Part shown: piece by piece, positions 25,571 to 34,272 of the stretch | Layout: each line of letters opens with the position of its first letter | Position numbering within the stretch: position 1 is the stretch's first letter | Source of the DNA: Thermomonas fusca DSM 15424 | Lineage (GTDB): Bacteria > Pseudomonadota > Gammaproteobacteria > Xanthomonadales > Xanthomonadaceae | NCBI RefSeq assembly: GCF_000423885.1 | Contig: NZ_AUIV01000008.1 | Location: 62,001 to 126,000 of the forward strand | Direction of reading: 5' to 3' | Length of the DNA: 64,000 bases | Program-made: the position numbers and the translations under genes | Notes under the pieces: generated by a model | Databases searched by the model: none | The model's input: the letters and a program-made list of their open reading frames with translations, nothing else | What the model was told of the DNA's origin: nothing

Positions 25571-26514
25571 TTGTAGCGATAGTGCTTCTCTTCCTGGTCG
25601 TACACGTACACCGAGGTATCGCTGGCACCCACAGTCCGGATGCTGCCGGTCGCGTCGTCGATGGTCGTGCCCTTTTTGACCACCCGCAGCGTCGGCATTT
25701 TGCCGGGAGCAGGAACGACCTCAAATGTGCCGGACCATTTGGTGCAGTCGGCCTTGGGGTTGGTTTTGCAGAGCCGGGAATTGTCAACGCCGGTCAATAC
25801 ACTTCCGAGATAGCGCCACGCATGCTTGCGTTCTGCACTATCGTCAGGCAGATCGAATGAGAACAACGACATTTCGAAATCTTCGGAATCCCCGGCAAGT
25901 GAGGTTTGTACGGTGGGGATCGCGAGCAACAAACGCTTATCGTCAACCCTGTGCTCTACCATGAGGCGCGACGGATCAATCCGGATCTCGCGACCATACG
26001 AACCATACATCCCCACAGACCGTTCACCGCCCACGAATTTCCAAGGCTTCTCCGTACCAGGGCGAACCAGTTCGAAGGTCGCTGCCGAGAGCATTACACC
26101 CTCCGCTGGATCTTCAGGTTGAGGTGGGTTGCCATACTTGGCCGGGGTATCCTGCGCAAAAGCTGTATAGAACTGCCGCCCCCCAACGCGCAGCGCATGG
26201 TGTCCCCATACCGACACCCGCATGTGGTTGGCGATCTCGTAAGCGTGCGCGCCATCCCCATCCTGACCGTAGAGAAGATAGAGAATGGTGGGCACCGACG
26301 GCGGCTGCTCTTCCACCAAAGCGTTCGCATCTTCGTTCATGGCGTTTTCCATGACCCTTCCTTCTTGCTTTCCTGCGCCACGAACCCCGGACTTGGACGC
26401 CGCTTGCGTCGAAGCGGTATCGACGCGCCCAGCTGGCGCATCACAGGCACCCAGGGTAACCGCGAGCCCGACGGCGAATAAAATAGAAGCCAAGCGCATC
26501 TTCGCATCCCTCAT
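25567..26514 (-). CDS. Putative immunity lipoprotein for the peptidoglycan-hydrolase effector
   Basis: Periplasmic lipoprotein of 315 aa. The signal peptide MRLASILFAVGLAVTLGAC ends in the lipobox LGAC, followed by a low-complexity linker and a globular part (ILYLLYGQDGDGAHAYEIA ... KHYRYK). The family is not recognised. Gene order (virB6 - DUF4189 - lipoprotein - peptidoglycan hydrolase) parallels the xanthomonad locus where the lipoprotein inhibits the adjacent wall-degrading effector, so an inhibitor role is a reasonable inference. Start chosen at ATG 26514, six bases after GGAAGGGG; ATGs at 26541, 26520 and 26499 also lie in frame. Confidence 0.75.
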   Translation of the reverse strand: MRDAKMRLASILFAVGLAVTLGACDAPAGRVDTASTQAASKSGVRGAGKQEGRVMENAMNEDANALVEEQPPSVPTILYLLYGQDGDGAHAYEIANHMRVSVWGHHALRVGGRQFYTAFAQDTPAKYGNPPQPEDPAEGVMLSAATFELVRPGTEKPWKFVGGERSVGMYGSYGREIRIDPSRLMVEHRVDDKRLLLAIPTVQTSLAGDSEDFEMSLFSFDLPDDSAERKHAWRYLGSVLTGVDNSRLCKTNPKADCTKWSGTFEVVPAPGKMPTLRVVKKGTTIDDATGSIRTVGASDTSVYVYDQEEKHYRYK

Positions 26515-26638
26515 ATCCATCCCCTTCCAAACCGCAAGCATGGCTGGAGAACAGTCGCAACGGAGCTCCTGATTTACCCATGCTTATGTTGCAAGAGATA
26601 TATCATTTCATCCAACCTTTCGGCCTAAAAAAACGAGA

Positions 26639-27166
26639 CTAGCGCACACGCACAGGATAACTACAGCCCACGTACACCACCTCACAGCTTGGTCGACTAT
26701 CCGAAGCACAATTTGACAGAAGCAGGTTACGTGTCGCCTCTGGGTCAGCCGCTCCGCCGGAGTACAAGCGACCGTAGCCGTTGACAATTCCCAAACATGA
26801 ATTTCGAGTTTCCGCGATAATCTCACAACCCTTTCCACACTCCTCCAGGACCTTCCGCCTCGCAATTCTCCGACTTTCTTGGTCCTTGGTAGAAACAGTA
26901 TTACCGTCCGCATCCCTGGCAATAGCACCGTAGCGGCTGCGCCATACTTCGGCGGGCGCCGCAATTTGTCTATTTCCGGCATTTGAGGGCGAGCCGCAGC
27001 TACCGTTGATAGGCGCCCCCATACCGCAAGGTCCCCGCCCAGGAGGCGGCGCTTGCGAGTTTGCGGGGAAAGTCGAGCCGAGCGCACCCACTAGTATCAG
27101 CGAACTCGTATAGACCCTGAGTAACGGGCTCGCGATAATCCCAAATCCCGTATCTAATCCGCTCAT
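26639..27166 (-). CDS. DUF4189-like secreted protein coupled to virB6
   Basis: Protein of 175 aa with an N-terminal hydrophobic segment (about residues 8-38) and a Cys-rich domain resembling DUF4189. Visible landmarks are the RYGAIARDADG start, CGKGCEIIAETRNSCLGI and the closing CEVVYVGCSYPVRVR. Six cysteines in the last 70 residues suggest disulphides and a periplasmic place. The start overlaps the virB6 stop as ATGA, so it is made with the secretion channel. The role is unknown; it could be a T4SS accessory. The region after it (26542-26638) is AT-rich with no gene. Confidence 0.75.
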   Translation of the reverse strand: MSGLDTGFGIIASPLLRVYTSSLILVGALGSTFPANSQAPPPGRGPCGMGAPINGSCGSPSNAGNRQIAAPAEVWRSRYGAIARDADGNTVSTKDQESRRIARRKVLEECGKGCEIIAETRNSCLGIVNGYGRLYSGGAADPEATRNLLLSNCASDSRPSCEVVYVGCSYPVRVR

Positions 27167-28185
27167 CCGACGCTCCGGTTATGAATATTAGGCACGCTGC
27201 CACCATCAGCCGCCTTCGGATCCAAAGCTGGTTGTCGCGCCCCCCCCGCGCCCACCCCCACCGGATTCCCCGCCGAATCCCTCGCCTGCGCCTGTCCAAA
27301 CTGCGAATACGCAGAGAAGTTGGCCAACGTGCCCTGGAAGAACATCGCCGCAATGGGCGGGGTGGCAATGAGCAATACGGTCAAGATGACCCCCAAGCCG
27401 GCTTGTTGCATGGCCACGCTGCTAATGCCGGCGGAACCCACGCCCGCCGAGGTAGCCATGATGATCTGGTACTTGACGAACATCGCGACCGCCACGACAC
27501 CCACCAGTTTCATGGCCACGGCCACCATGAACGAAAGCACGGCCAGCGAAAATATCGTGCCTATCCCGTATGTCAGCCATTTGGTGAACATGGGTTTGGT
27601 GCTATTGAATAGCAGCGTCAGGATGAACAATGGCCCCAACCCAACGAACAGAGCCAAGGCGACCTTGTAGGTGAGCAGCAGCGCACCACCGATGACCGCC
27701 GGTCCTGCCACGCCGATTGCGCTCATGTTGGATGCTTTGTCGATCTGCTCCTTCCAGCCTTCGCCGCTGGACGTGGCGGCGTAACCGTCCATCAAGCCTG
27801 TTATCAGCTGCATATAGGCGAGATTGCGGTCAATCTCGACCGCCGGATTGTCCTCTTCGGTACTCACCAGCCCGGTGACGGCCTTGGGCAAGGTGTTACT
27901 CAGTAGATTGGAAATGCTCTGTCCGCCAAAGCTGAAGCTGGTGGCCAGCAGGGTAATCATCACCACCTTCATGGCCTGGGTCACCAACGCCATCATCGGC
28001 TCGCGCGAGCGGCCGGTGACGATGAGCCACCCCTGGAAAATGATCCAGACCGTGATCATGATCGTTCCGAACAGGAGGATCCATTCGATCAGCCCGGTCA
28101 TCAGGTTGTGACGGAAGGTCTCGATTTCCGTATCAATGAAATCGAATATCAGCTTGAAGAACAGCCACTGACCTATGCTTTCCAT
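27163..28185 (-). CDS. virB6: T4SS inner-membrane channel protein VirB6
   Basis: Polytopic membrane protein of 340 aa. It has the VirB6/TrbL layout: about five hydrophobic spans (residues 35-60, 80-100, 155-185, 190-225 and 240-285) with a periplasmic loop near 100-150 and a soluble Ala/Gly-rich C-terminus. It forms part of the inner-membrane platform together with VirB8 and VirB4. It lies after virB5 with a 39-bp gap and overlaps the DUF4189 gene. The order virB4-virB5-virB6 is that of the chromosomal xanthomonad T4SS. Confidence 0.88.
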   Translation of the reverse strand: MESIGQWLFFKLIFDFIDTEIETFRHNLMTGLIEWILLFGTIMITVWIIFQGWLIVTGRSREPMMALVTQAMKVVMITLLATSFSFGGQSISNLLSNTLPKAVTGLVSTEEDNPAVEIDRNLAYMQLITGLMDGYAATSSGEGWKEQIDKASNMSAIGVAGPAVIGGALLLTYKVALALFVGLGPLFILTLLFNSTKPMFTKWLTYGIGTIFSLAVLSFMVAVAMKLVGVVAVAMFVKYQIIMATSAGVGSAGISSVAMQQAGLGVILTVLLIATPPIAAMFFQGTLANFSAYSQFGQAQARDSAGNPVGVGAGGARQPALDPKAADGGSVPNIHNRSVG

Positions 28186-28224
28186 TATATTTTTTCCAGG
28201 TGGCTGCGAGGCATGCCCAAGTGT

Positions 28225-29073
28225 TTAGTCGCGACGCGCAGCATGAATGGGCGACCCATCCGAAAATGCCAATTGCATGACGCTGAAGGCGGCGATATCG
28301 CCGGCCAGGTGGTTCGCCGAGCCACCGGGACCTACGACGCCCTCGCCTCCCGTGCCCTTGAAGGCTTTCTGTCCCAAGCGATTCTGCATTGCCCGGAGAT
28401 AGGCGATGCGGGCGGTGTAGGCGTCGTTGTAGGCTTTCTGTTGCTGCTGATCGATCTGAATCAACGTCAACAACGCCAGGATCTTGTTGGTGTTGCTTTC
28501 GATCCGCCCCGCATTGTCATCGTCGATGTTATTCCTGCGCTCACGCTGGATGACCTGCAGGCGATCGAAGCGCTTCTGCGCCAAGTCACTCATCATCACG
28601 TTGTACTTGAACTGGGCCTTCTCGGTTTCCAGCAACTCCTTGCATATCGTCCATTGCTGCTGCGCAATCCCGTTGGCACTTGATGGTACCGAGGGAATCG
28701 ACACGTTTTCCACATCAGGGGCTTCCGGGGTTGGGGGCTCGGGGCAACGATCGCCCTCGGTCATGCTCACCTGGGAAATCGAGTCCTGCTCGGCTTGGGT
28801 GAACATGCGCGGCGGATCCTTGTAACGTCCCTGTTGCTCGCCAATCGTGGGATTCTGCTCAAAATCGCCTTGCCCCACCTTGTTTCTGGCATCAAGCTTC
28901 TTGTTGACTTCCTTGAGTTCGTCATGCACGTCATCGTCGTAGACGCGCCAGTCGGCGGAAGCGGACAGGCTGACCGTCAGCGCGGCACCCATCAACATCG
29001 ACAAAGCAGTGCGCAGGGCTCGCTGGGGACGGCGCGGGTGGTTTGCAGGTTTGGATTGGGCGGTACGGGTCAT
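28225..29073 (-). CDS. virB5: T4SS pilus-tip/assembly protein VirB5
   Basis: Secreted protein of 282 aa. A signal peptide (LSMLMGAALTVSLSASA, residues about 24-40) precedes a mostly helical, Gln/Asn/Asp-rich body (LLETEKAQFKYNVMMSDLAQKRFDRLQVIQRERR), like VirB5/TrbJ proteins that cap the pilus. Primary-sequence similarity in this family is weak, so the call rests on secretion signal, helical character, size and location between virB4 and virB6. It has more N-terminal sequence than short VirB5 proteins. Confidence 0.75.
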   Translation of the reverse strand: MTRTAQSKPANHPRRPQRALRTALSMLMGAALTVSLSASADWRVYDDDVHDELKEVNKKLDARNKVGQGDFEQNPTIGEQQGRYKDPPRMFTQAEQDSISQVSMTEGDRCPEPPTPEAPDVENVSIPSVPSSANGIAQQQWTICKELLETEKAQFKYNVMMSDLAQKRFDRLQVIQRERRNNIDDDNAGRIESNTNKILALLTLIQIDQQQQKAYNDAYTARIAYLRAMQNRLGQKAFKGTGGEGVVGPGGSANHLAGDIAAFSVMQLAFSDGSPIHAARRD

Positions 29074-29094
29074 GTCTTTCCTCCGGAATTCTGG

Positions 29095-31578
29095 TCAGAC
29101 TGCATCGTGGGTGGTGACTGGGTTGGACAGGATGGCGCGCGGCACGCGCAGGATGCGCGGCGTCTTGCCCGATCCCTTTCGCTGGTCATAGAAATCTTGC
29201 AACCACTGCCGGGGTTGCAATTCGTCCACGCCAATCCCTGCGTCCATGGCGGCCTGTGCGGTGACGCGGTCAAGCACTTCAATGTTGTCGGTACTGGCGG
29301 AAATCACCGCAAGCTGGTCGTCCAGGCCGCGCAGGTTGAGCTGGCAGATGCTGGCCGCATGCCCCTGCTTTACCAAAAAGGCGCGTGAACGCTCATCCAG
29401 ATTGACCACCACCTGATATTCGGCGTCCGTCAGTTTGAGACCTTCCACGTAGTCGTCGCGGCTCGCATTGGGGTTGGGCAACAGGACCAGGGTTGCGGTC
29501 TGCTCGATGAGCGCCGCGGAGATATCGCTCTTCAGCGCATCCTCGGGACTTTGCGTGGCGAAGATACCCAGGCCATTCTGCTTTCTGATCGTCTTCTGCT
29601 TGTTCTTGGCAAACTCCTTGAGGCCGCCCTTGCCATCAAGGATCTTCCAGAATTCGTCCATCACGTAGATCAGCCGACGCCCATCGATCAGTGATTCCAA
29701 CCGGTAGATCAGATAGTTGATGACCGGCACGCGCGCTTCTTCGTTCTCGATGAGCTCGGTGTAGTCAAAGCCGATGATGTTGGCGCGGGTCAGATCGATG
29801 GTGTCGCGCGGGTTGTCGAAAACCCAACCCAGCGAGTTGCCTTGCGTCCACTTGCGGAGCCGAGCGTACAGGCCGTCATCGCCCAGGTTGGGCAGGCTCT
29901 TCTGGAAGTTGCTCATGCTGCGCAGATGCATGGGCATGTCCAGCATGGCCGCGACGGCTCGGAAGATGTCTTCTTCTTCGCGCGCGGTATAAGTGGGCTT
30001 GCCGGCCAGCACCTTCACCAGATCTGCTAGAAACTGGGCATTGGCTTCCGTGCGTTCGCATTGGAACGGATTGAACCCGGTCGGCTCCCCGTTCTGCAGG
30101 GTCATATAGTTGCCCCCGCAGGCGCGCACGAAAATCTCGGCGCCGCGATCCTTGTCGAAGAAAAATATCGTGGGCGCGGGGTCCAGCTTCTGCGTTTGGC
30201 TGAGCAGGAAATTGATGAGGGCGGTCTTGCCCGTACCCGACTTGCCGATGACCATCGTATTGCCGATGGCCTTTTCGCCAAACGAGTTCTCGCCCGGCAG
30301 GGTGGCATGAAAATTGAAGAAGTAGGGCTGGCCGTTCGTCGTCTGCAGGGTGGTGACGCACTCACCCCACGGGTTCTGGTCGCGCTTGCCGGTGGCAAAA
30401 TTGTGCAGCGGCGACAGCCCCAGAAAATTAAGGGAACTGAGGTTGGCCAGCCGGGTGCGGTACTTCCAGTTGCCCGGGAACTGCGAGAAAAACGACGAAG
30501 CAACCGCAATGTCCTCCTTGGAGGAGACGAACCCCGCGTTGGACAGCTCGGCGCGGGTCTGTGCGATCTGCTGCGCCAGCTTCTCCTGGCTGTCAGCGTA
30601 AACAGTGACGATGAAGTGGTATTCGCCAAGGACGAAGTTGCCGGAGGCCAGCTGGTCCATGGCGTGGGTGAGTTCTTCGATCTGGGTGAACGACTTGTCG
30701 CCCGAAGAGATCATCATGCCGCGGGTGCGTTCAAGGGTCTTCAGCGCGTCGTGTCGCCCCTTGGGACTGAACGAGTGGGTGATGACGTACTCGAAATCCA
30801 GATACTTCATTCCGTTGAGAATGCCCGGATAGGTGCCCTCGGCGTATTCCTTGATGTTCAGGATGGCGCCGAAGTGGTTGCGATTGTCCGGCGTGTTGAC
30901 GACGAAATCACCGCTCTTGCTGGAAAACATGTGGCGGCTGACCGGCAAGTAGTTGCGCACTGGCGCATCCAGCACCGGGACCGGTTCATCCACGCGGTTG
31001 AGGATGAAACCGTAGAGTTCCAGCAACTCCGAGAACACCACGCCGTTCTCGGCCTCGTACATGCCCAAACGCCTTGGCGTGTAGTCGCGAAGTACGGTTT
31101 CGAGGTTGATCGACATCTCGTCGAGCTTGTCGATGGCATCCTGCTGCAACGCGGCCAAACGCCTGATGTCCGCGGTCTTCTCACGAAGGCGCTTACCCTC
31201 CGGCATTGGCCGATACATCATTGTCAGAAACAGCTCGTTCTGCATGATGCGTTCGCCGGACAAGCGCTTGTAGTAGCGGTCGGACAGGTCCTGGTTGAAC
31301 ACGGCGGAAAATTTTCCGCCATCACCGATGGTGCGACGGCGACGCACGTCGTGTACCCAAAACGCCACGTTGGAAAAATCCGGTGCACGCAAGGTTTGCA
31401 ACAGCCGGTTGAACACGCCGTGTTTGTGTTCCAACTCCTCCTCGAGCCGCCCAACGAAGGGCATGCCCGCCAGTTCCCAGGACACCATGAAATCACCATC
31501 GGTGGTCTTGACCACGGTGGGCGACACATGGGTCGAGAACGGGAGGAACTCGCTGGTCGAAGTATCCGGGCTGAACAT
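29095..31578 (-). CDS. virB4: T4SS ATPase VirB4
   Basis: Cytoplasmic, membrane-associated ATPase of 827 aa energising pilus assembly and secretion. The N-terminal CagE/VirB4 domain (residues about 1-420) is followed by the ATPase core with Walker A GKSGTGKT, preceded by MVIG, and Walker B LIYVMDEFW. The conserved TQSPEDAL motif and an Arg-rich segment follow near residue 700. Length is normal. The start MFSPDTSTSEF lies 26 bp after virB3 with only a distant AGGA. Confidence 0.95.
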   Translation of the reverse strand: MFSPDTSTSEFLPFSTHVSPTVVKTTDGDFMVSWELAGMPFVGRLEEELEHKHGVFNRLLQTLRAPDFSNVAFWVHDVRRRRTIGDGGKFSAVFNQDLSDRYYKRLSGERIMQNELFLTMMYRPMPEGKRLREKTADIRRLAALQQDAIDKLDEMSINLETVLRDYTPRRLGMYEAENGVVFSELLELYGFILNRVDEPVPVLDAPVRNYLPVSRHMFSSKSGDFVVNTPDNRNHFGAILNIKEYAEGTYPGILNGMKYLDFEYVITHSFSPKGRHDALKTLERTRGMMISSGDKSFTQIEELTHAMDQLASGNFVLGEYHFIVTVYADSQEKLAQQIAQTRAELSNAGFVSSKEDIAVASSFFSQFPGNWKYRTRLANLSSLNFLGLSPLHNFATGKRDQNPWGECVTTLQTTNGQPYFFNFHATLPGENSFGEKAIGNTMVIGKSGTGKTALINFLLSQTQKLDPAPTIFFFDKDRGAEIFVRACGGNYMTLQNGEPTGFNPFQCERTEANAQFLADLVKVLAGKPTYTAREEEDIFRAVAAMLDMPMHLRSMSNFQKSLPNLGDDGLYARLRKWTQGNSLGWVFDNPRDTIDLTRANIIGFDYTELIENEEARVPVINYLIYRLESLIDGRRLIYVMDEFWKILDGKGGLKEFAKNKQKTIRKQNGLGIFATQSPEDALKSDISAALIEQTATLVLLPNPNASRDDYVEGLKLTDAEYQVVVNLDERSRAFLVKQGHAASICQLNLRGLDDQLAVISASTDNIEVLDRVTAQAAMDAGIGVDELQPRQWLQDFYDQRKGSGKTPRILRVPRAILSNPVTTHDAV

Positions 31579-31604
31579 GAAGAAAGGTGTTCCTGGTGGG
31601 TTGG

Positions 31605-31916
31605 TCAGCTCTTCCGAGCCGGCTTTTCCCGGTAGGGATTGGGGTTGAGTACCAGCAGACCGCCGTGTTCACGCAGGTTGCGTGCCCGCATGCGGAATAG
31701 AATGGACAGCCCCAAGAGGCGGAAGATCAGCTCGTCACGCTTGGCCATCATCCGCATCACAAAGATGACGGCGGGCGCCAGCAGCAGCAGCAATAGCTGG
31801 CCGCTGTACATCGCCAGTAGCAGCACGCTACCCGCGCCTACAAAGAACGGCACATACGGCACCCCCATGAACATGGGGGGCCGTGTGCAACCGCGAAATA
31901 CGGTGTGCTTACGCAT
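31605..31916 (-). CDS. virB3: T4SS inner-membrane protein VirB3
   Basis: Small membrane protein of 103 aa needed for pilus assembly with VirB4. A short cytoplasmic N-terminus with GCTRPPMFMGVPY, the VirB3 hallmark, is followed by two adjacent membrane segments (residues about 22-58) and a basic C-terminus. It starts inside the last codons of virB2 (8-nt overlap) and is followed by virB4. Confidence 0.9.
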   Translation of the reverse strand: MRKHTVFRGCTRPPMFMGVPYVPFFVGAGSVLLLAMYSGQLLLLLLAPAVIFVMRMMAKRDELIFRLLGLSILFRMRARNLREHGGLLVLNPNPYREKPARKS

Positions 31917-32307
31917 TCCAGACCTGATCGGCGGGCATCACCATCGCGGTGCCGCAATCCTGGCTGAAATCACCATTGCCGATGACCATCACCGCCAACT
32001 GGCCAGCCGCACCAATGAGCAGGCCGCCGATGAGAATCGGAGCGACGTCGGAGATGCGCTTGTGGGCAAATGCGATCTGATAGCCGGCGAAGATGATGGC
32101 GACAGTCACGATGAGGATGGATGCGACTTTCAGGATCGAATGCACATTGCCCATCACGCCGCACAGCTTGGCTTGCGCTTCGGTACCACCCGGCGACGGA
32201 TCCTGACCAAACGCCATGGCGACCGCAGGCAGGACCAGGTAGGCCAACAGGATCAGGAGAGAGGCGAGCTTGAGCTTGCGGCCAACGGAGTTCTTACGAT
32301 TCTTCAT
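31909..32307 (-). CDS. virB2: T4SS major pilin VirB2
   Basis: Pilin precursor of 132 aa. A long signal peptide (KLASLLILLAYLVLPAVAMA) precedes the mature segment with two hydrophobic helices (ILKVASILIVTVAIIFAGYQIAF and APILIGGLLIGAAGQLAVMVI) joined by a short basic loop, the typical VirB2 hairpin. The start is taken at ATG 32307 with AAGGAAA nearby; an upstream ATG at 32346 would add a proline/lysine-rich piece overlapping virB1. Confidence 0.92.
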   Translation of the reverse strand: MKNRKNSVGRKLKLASLLILLAYLVLPAVAMAFGQDPSPGGTEAQAKLCGVMGNVHSILKVASILIVTVAIIFAGYQIAFAHKRISDVAPILIGGLLIGAAGQLAVMVIGNGDFSQDCGTAMVMPADQVWNA

Positions 32308-32342
32308 TGCAGTTTCCTTTCGCTTGGGTGGTGGGCCAGGGA

Positions 32343-33119
32343 TCAAAACACGAACGCCGAATCGGGATTCGATGGACGTGGGTTGGGGGGAACGGGTTGC
32401 GCTGGTGCTGAGGACGTCAAGACGGCGACAGCGGGAGGTGCCGGTACTCCAACGTCCGCAGCCGCGGTCGCAACGGGCGCAGGCGCCTCAGCAACGGGGG
32501 GCGTGGACGCGACGCCGACCTGCATGCGCCGCTGCAGGAGGCTGTCGCCCGGCGTACCGGCGAGGCCTGCCTGCATGGCGCGGTTGGGAACGGCTACCGC
32601 CCGGCTCGCCGGCGCCCCGAGGGCCTTGCCGGCGGGTTTGCGCGTATCCACGACAGGAATGGCCAGCGACGGCGCTTCAGGTCCATGCTGGGCAAGCATC
32701 GATTGCCGCACCTTCTGCACATAGCCGTGGCGGAAGCCAGTGGTGAAGTTGCCGGAGTAGTAGCAGCTGAAAGCCTTGTCCCACTGCCCTCCGGCACGAC
32801 CATGACACTCGCGCAGAATTTGCGAACCCGCCAGCAGGTTGGGGCATTGCTGGAATGCGGCGCGATAGCTGGTGATGCCGTATTTCTTGAGGTTGTGGCG
32901 ATTGACTTGCGCGAGGCCCAGCGAGAAGTTGAAACCCCGGTCTTCGAGCATCTCGGCGGTGGCAATGGCCTCAGGCAGATTGCGCGGCTGACGCGCCAGA
33001 TGGCCGCCCACCACCCCAATCGCAAAGGGGTTGTAGGACGACTCCACCTTGACGACGTGGTGCATCACATTGGCAGGCACTTCCAACGCGCAACCCATCA
33101 ATTCCATTCCCGGCAACAT
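32343..33119 (-). CDS. virB1: T4SS lytic transglycosylase VirB1
   Basis: Peptidoglycan-opening enzyme of 258 aa for assembly of the secretion channel. The SLT/VirB1 catalytic core occupies residues about 5-150, with the catalytic Glu in VVKVESSYNPFA, FSLGLAQVNRHNL and YYSGNF motifs. The C-terminal 100 residues are Pro/Ala-rich and probably disordered. No classical signal peptide follows the chosen ATG at 33119 (strong GGGGAGGGG upstream); the longer in-frame version from 33296 would overlap virB11 and its sequence looks non-coding. How it reaches the periplasm is therefore unclear. Confidence 0.87.
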   Translation of the reverse strand: MLPGMELMGCALEVPANVMHHVVKVESSYNPFAIGVVGGHLARQPRNLPEAIATAEMLEDRGFNFSLGLAQVNRHNLKKYGITSYRAAFQQCPNLLAGSQILRECHGRAGGQWDKAFSCYYSGNFTTGFRHGYVQKVRQSMLAQHGPEAPSLAIPVVDTRKPAGKALGAPASRAVAVPNRAMQAGLAGTPGDSLLQRRMQVGVASTPPVAEAPAPVATAAADVGVPAPPAVAVLTSSAPAQPVPPNPRPSNPDSAFVF

Positions 33120-33198
33120 CTCCCCTCCCCGTTTCTCTTGGTCCTTTTCGAGCCACGTCCGCTGGTACGCAAGTGCGACAGCGCGTTTTGCGAACCTG

Positions 33199-34254
33199 TC
33201 ATTGCAAAGCCCCACCAGCGCCGCCCAGAGCGCGATCGGGCGAAAAGTCGATGCCGGTGATGAAGCGACGACCTGCATGCGCCTTGATATGAACAACGAT
33301 GTCGATGGTCAGCATGAGCAGCCGCTTGATGGTGCTGAATTCAAGACCAGCACCTTCCGGCGAGGCCTTCACCATCAGCGCCATCTGGTCCCAGGTCTGC
33401 TCGATGCTCCCCGCATGGCAACTGGTGATGGAGCCGGGGTGGCCGGACGCGCAATTGCGGATGAAATAGAACGCTTCATCGCCGCGCAGCTCGGCCAGGA
33501 TGATGCGGTCCGGCTTCATCCGGAGGCACGCTTCCATGCATGACTTTGCGGTGACGTTGCTGGCGCTCTGGCCACCCTTTGAGTAGAGCAGGTGCACCAC
33601 ATTGGGCTGCGAGATGAATAGCTCGCGCGCGTCCTCGATGGTGATCAGGCGCTCCTGCGCGGAGACGTGATCCACCAGCGACTTCATGAAAGTGGTCTTG
33701 CCACTGCCCGTCGCACCGGCGACCACCACATTCTTACGGTAGGCGACGGCATGGCGGAAGAAGTCACCGTACTCGCGCCGCGCGCGCAGCTGCAGTAGAT
33801 GCTCGTCGTGCTCGCTCAATTGACGATGCCCCTCAAGGATCTCTGCAAAGAACCCCTGGGACTCGTACTGCTCAAGGCTCCGCGTCTGCCGCGCCGGCAA
33901 GCGGATGGTGATCGATACCTTGCCCGGATCGCAGGCCGGCGGAATGACAAACTGCGCGCGCTGTCCGGTAGGAAAGGTCAGTGACACCATCGGATCCGCA
34001 TCAGTGATGCGCTGACCGGTATTGCTTTCATTGACCACCGCGGTACAGAACTGCCGGGCCCGCTCGAAAGTCAGCGTCGGCACGTCGACCCGCTCCCAGC
34101 CATCCAGTGTCTCCAGATACAACTCACCCGGTCGGTTGATGCAGATTTCCGTCACTCGTTCCGAGCGCAGGAAATCCTGCACGCCCAACACCGCGTACTG
34201 GTACTCCAGGAACTCGTTGGAGATCCTTGCGACCGGGGAAATGTCTTCATCCAT
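33199..34254 (-). CDS. virB11: T4SS hexameric ATPase VirB11
   Basis: Cytoplasmic traffic ATPase of 351 aa that switches the system between pilus building and substrate transfer. It has the VirB11/PulE fold: N-terminal domain (1-150), Walker A GATGSGKTTF, the Asp box ITIEDARELF, Walker B-like RIILAELRGDEAF and the His box CHAGS. Length is normal. It follows virB10 by 18 bp. Confidence 0.95.
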   Translation of the reverse strand: MDEDISPVARISNEFLEYQYAVLGVQDFLRSERVTEICINRPGELYLETLDGWERVDVPTLTFERARQFCTAVVNESNTGQRITDADPMVSLTFPTGQRAQFVIPPACDPGKVSITIRLPARQTRSLEQYESQGFFAEILEGHRQLSEHDEHLLQLRARREYGDFFRHAVAYRKNVVVAGATGSGKTTFMKSLVDHVSAQERLITIEDARELFISQPNVVHLLYSKGGQSASNVTAKSCMEACLRMKPDRIILAELRGDEAFYFIRNCASGHPGSITSCHAGSIEQTWDQMALMVKASPEGAGLEFSTIKRLLMLTIDIVVHIKAHAGRRFITGIDFSPDRALGGAGGALQ

Positions 34255-34272
34255 GCCGATGATCAGTCTGCA

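Noticed and set aside
26608..27087. Alternative 159-aa minus-strand frame overlapping the DUF4189-like gene
   Set aside because: The overlapping frame with Cys pattern and ATGA coupling to virB6 is better supported.
33120..33296. N-terminal extension of VirB1 to ATG 33296
   Set aside because: Would overlap virB11 by about 98 bp and gives a sequence without signal peptide or homology.
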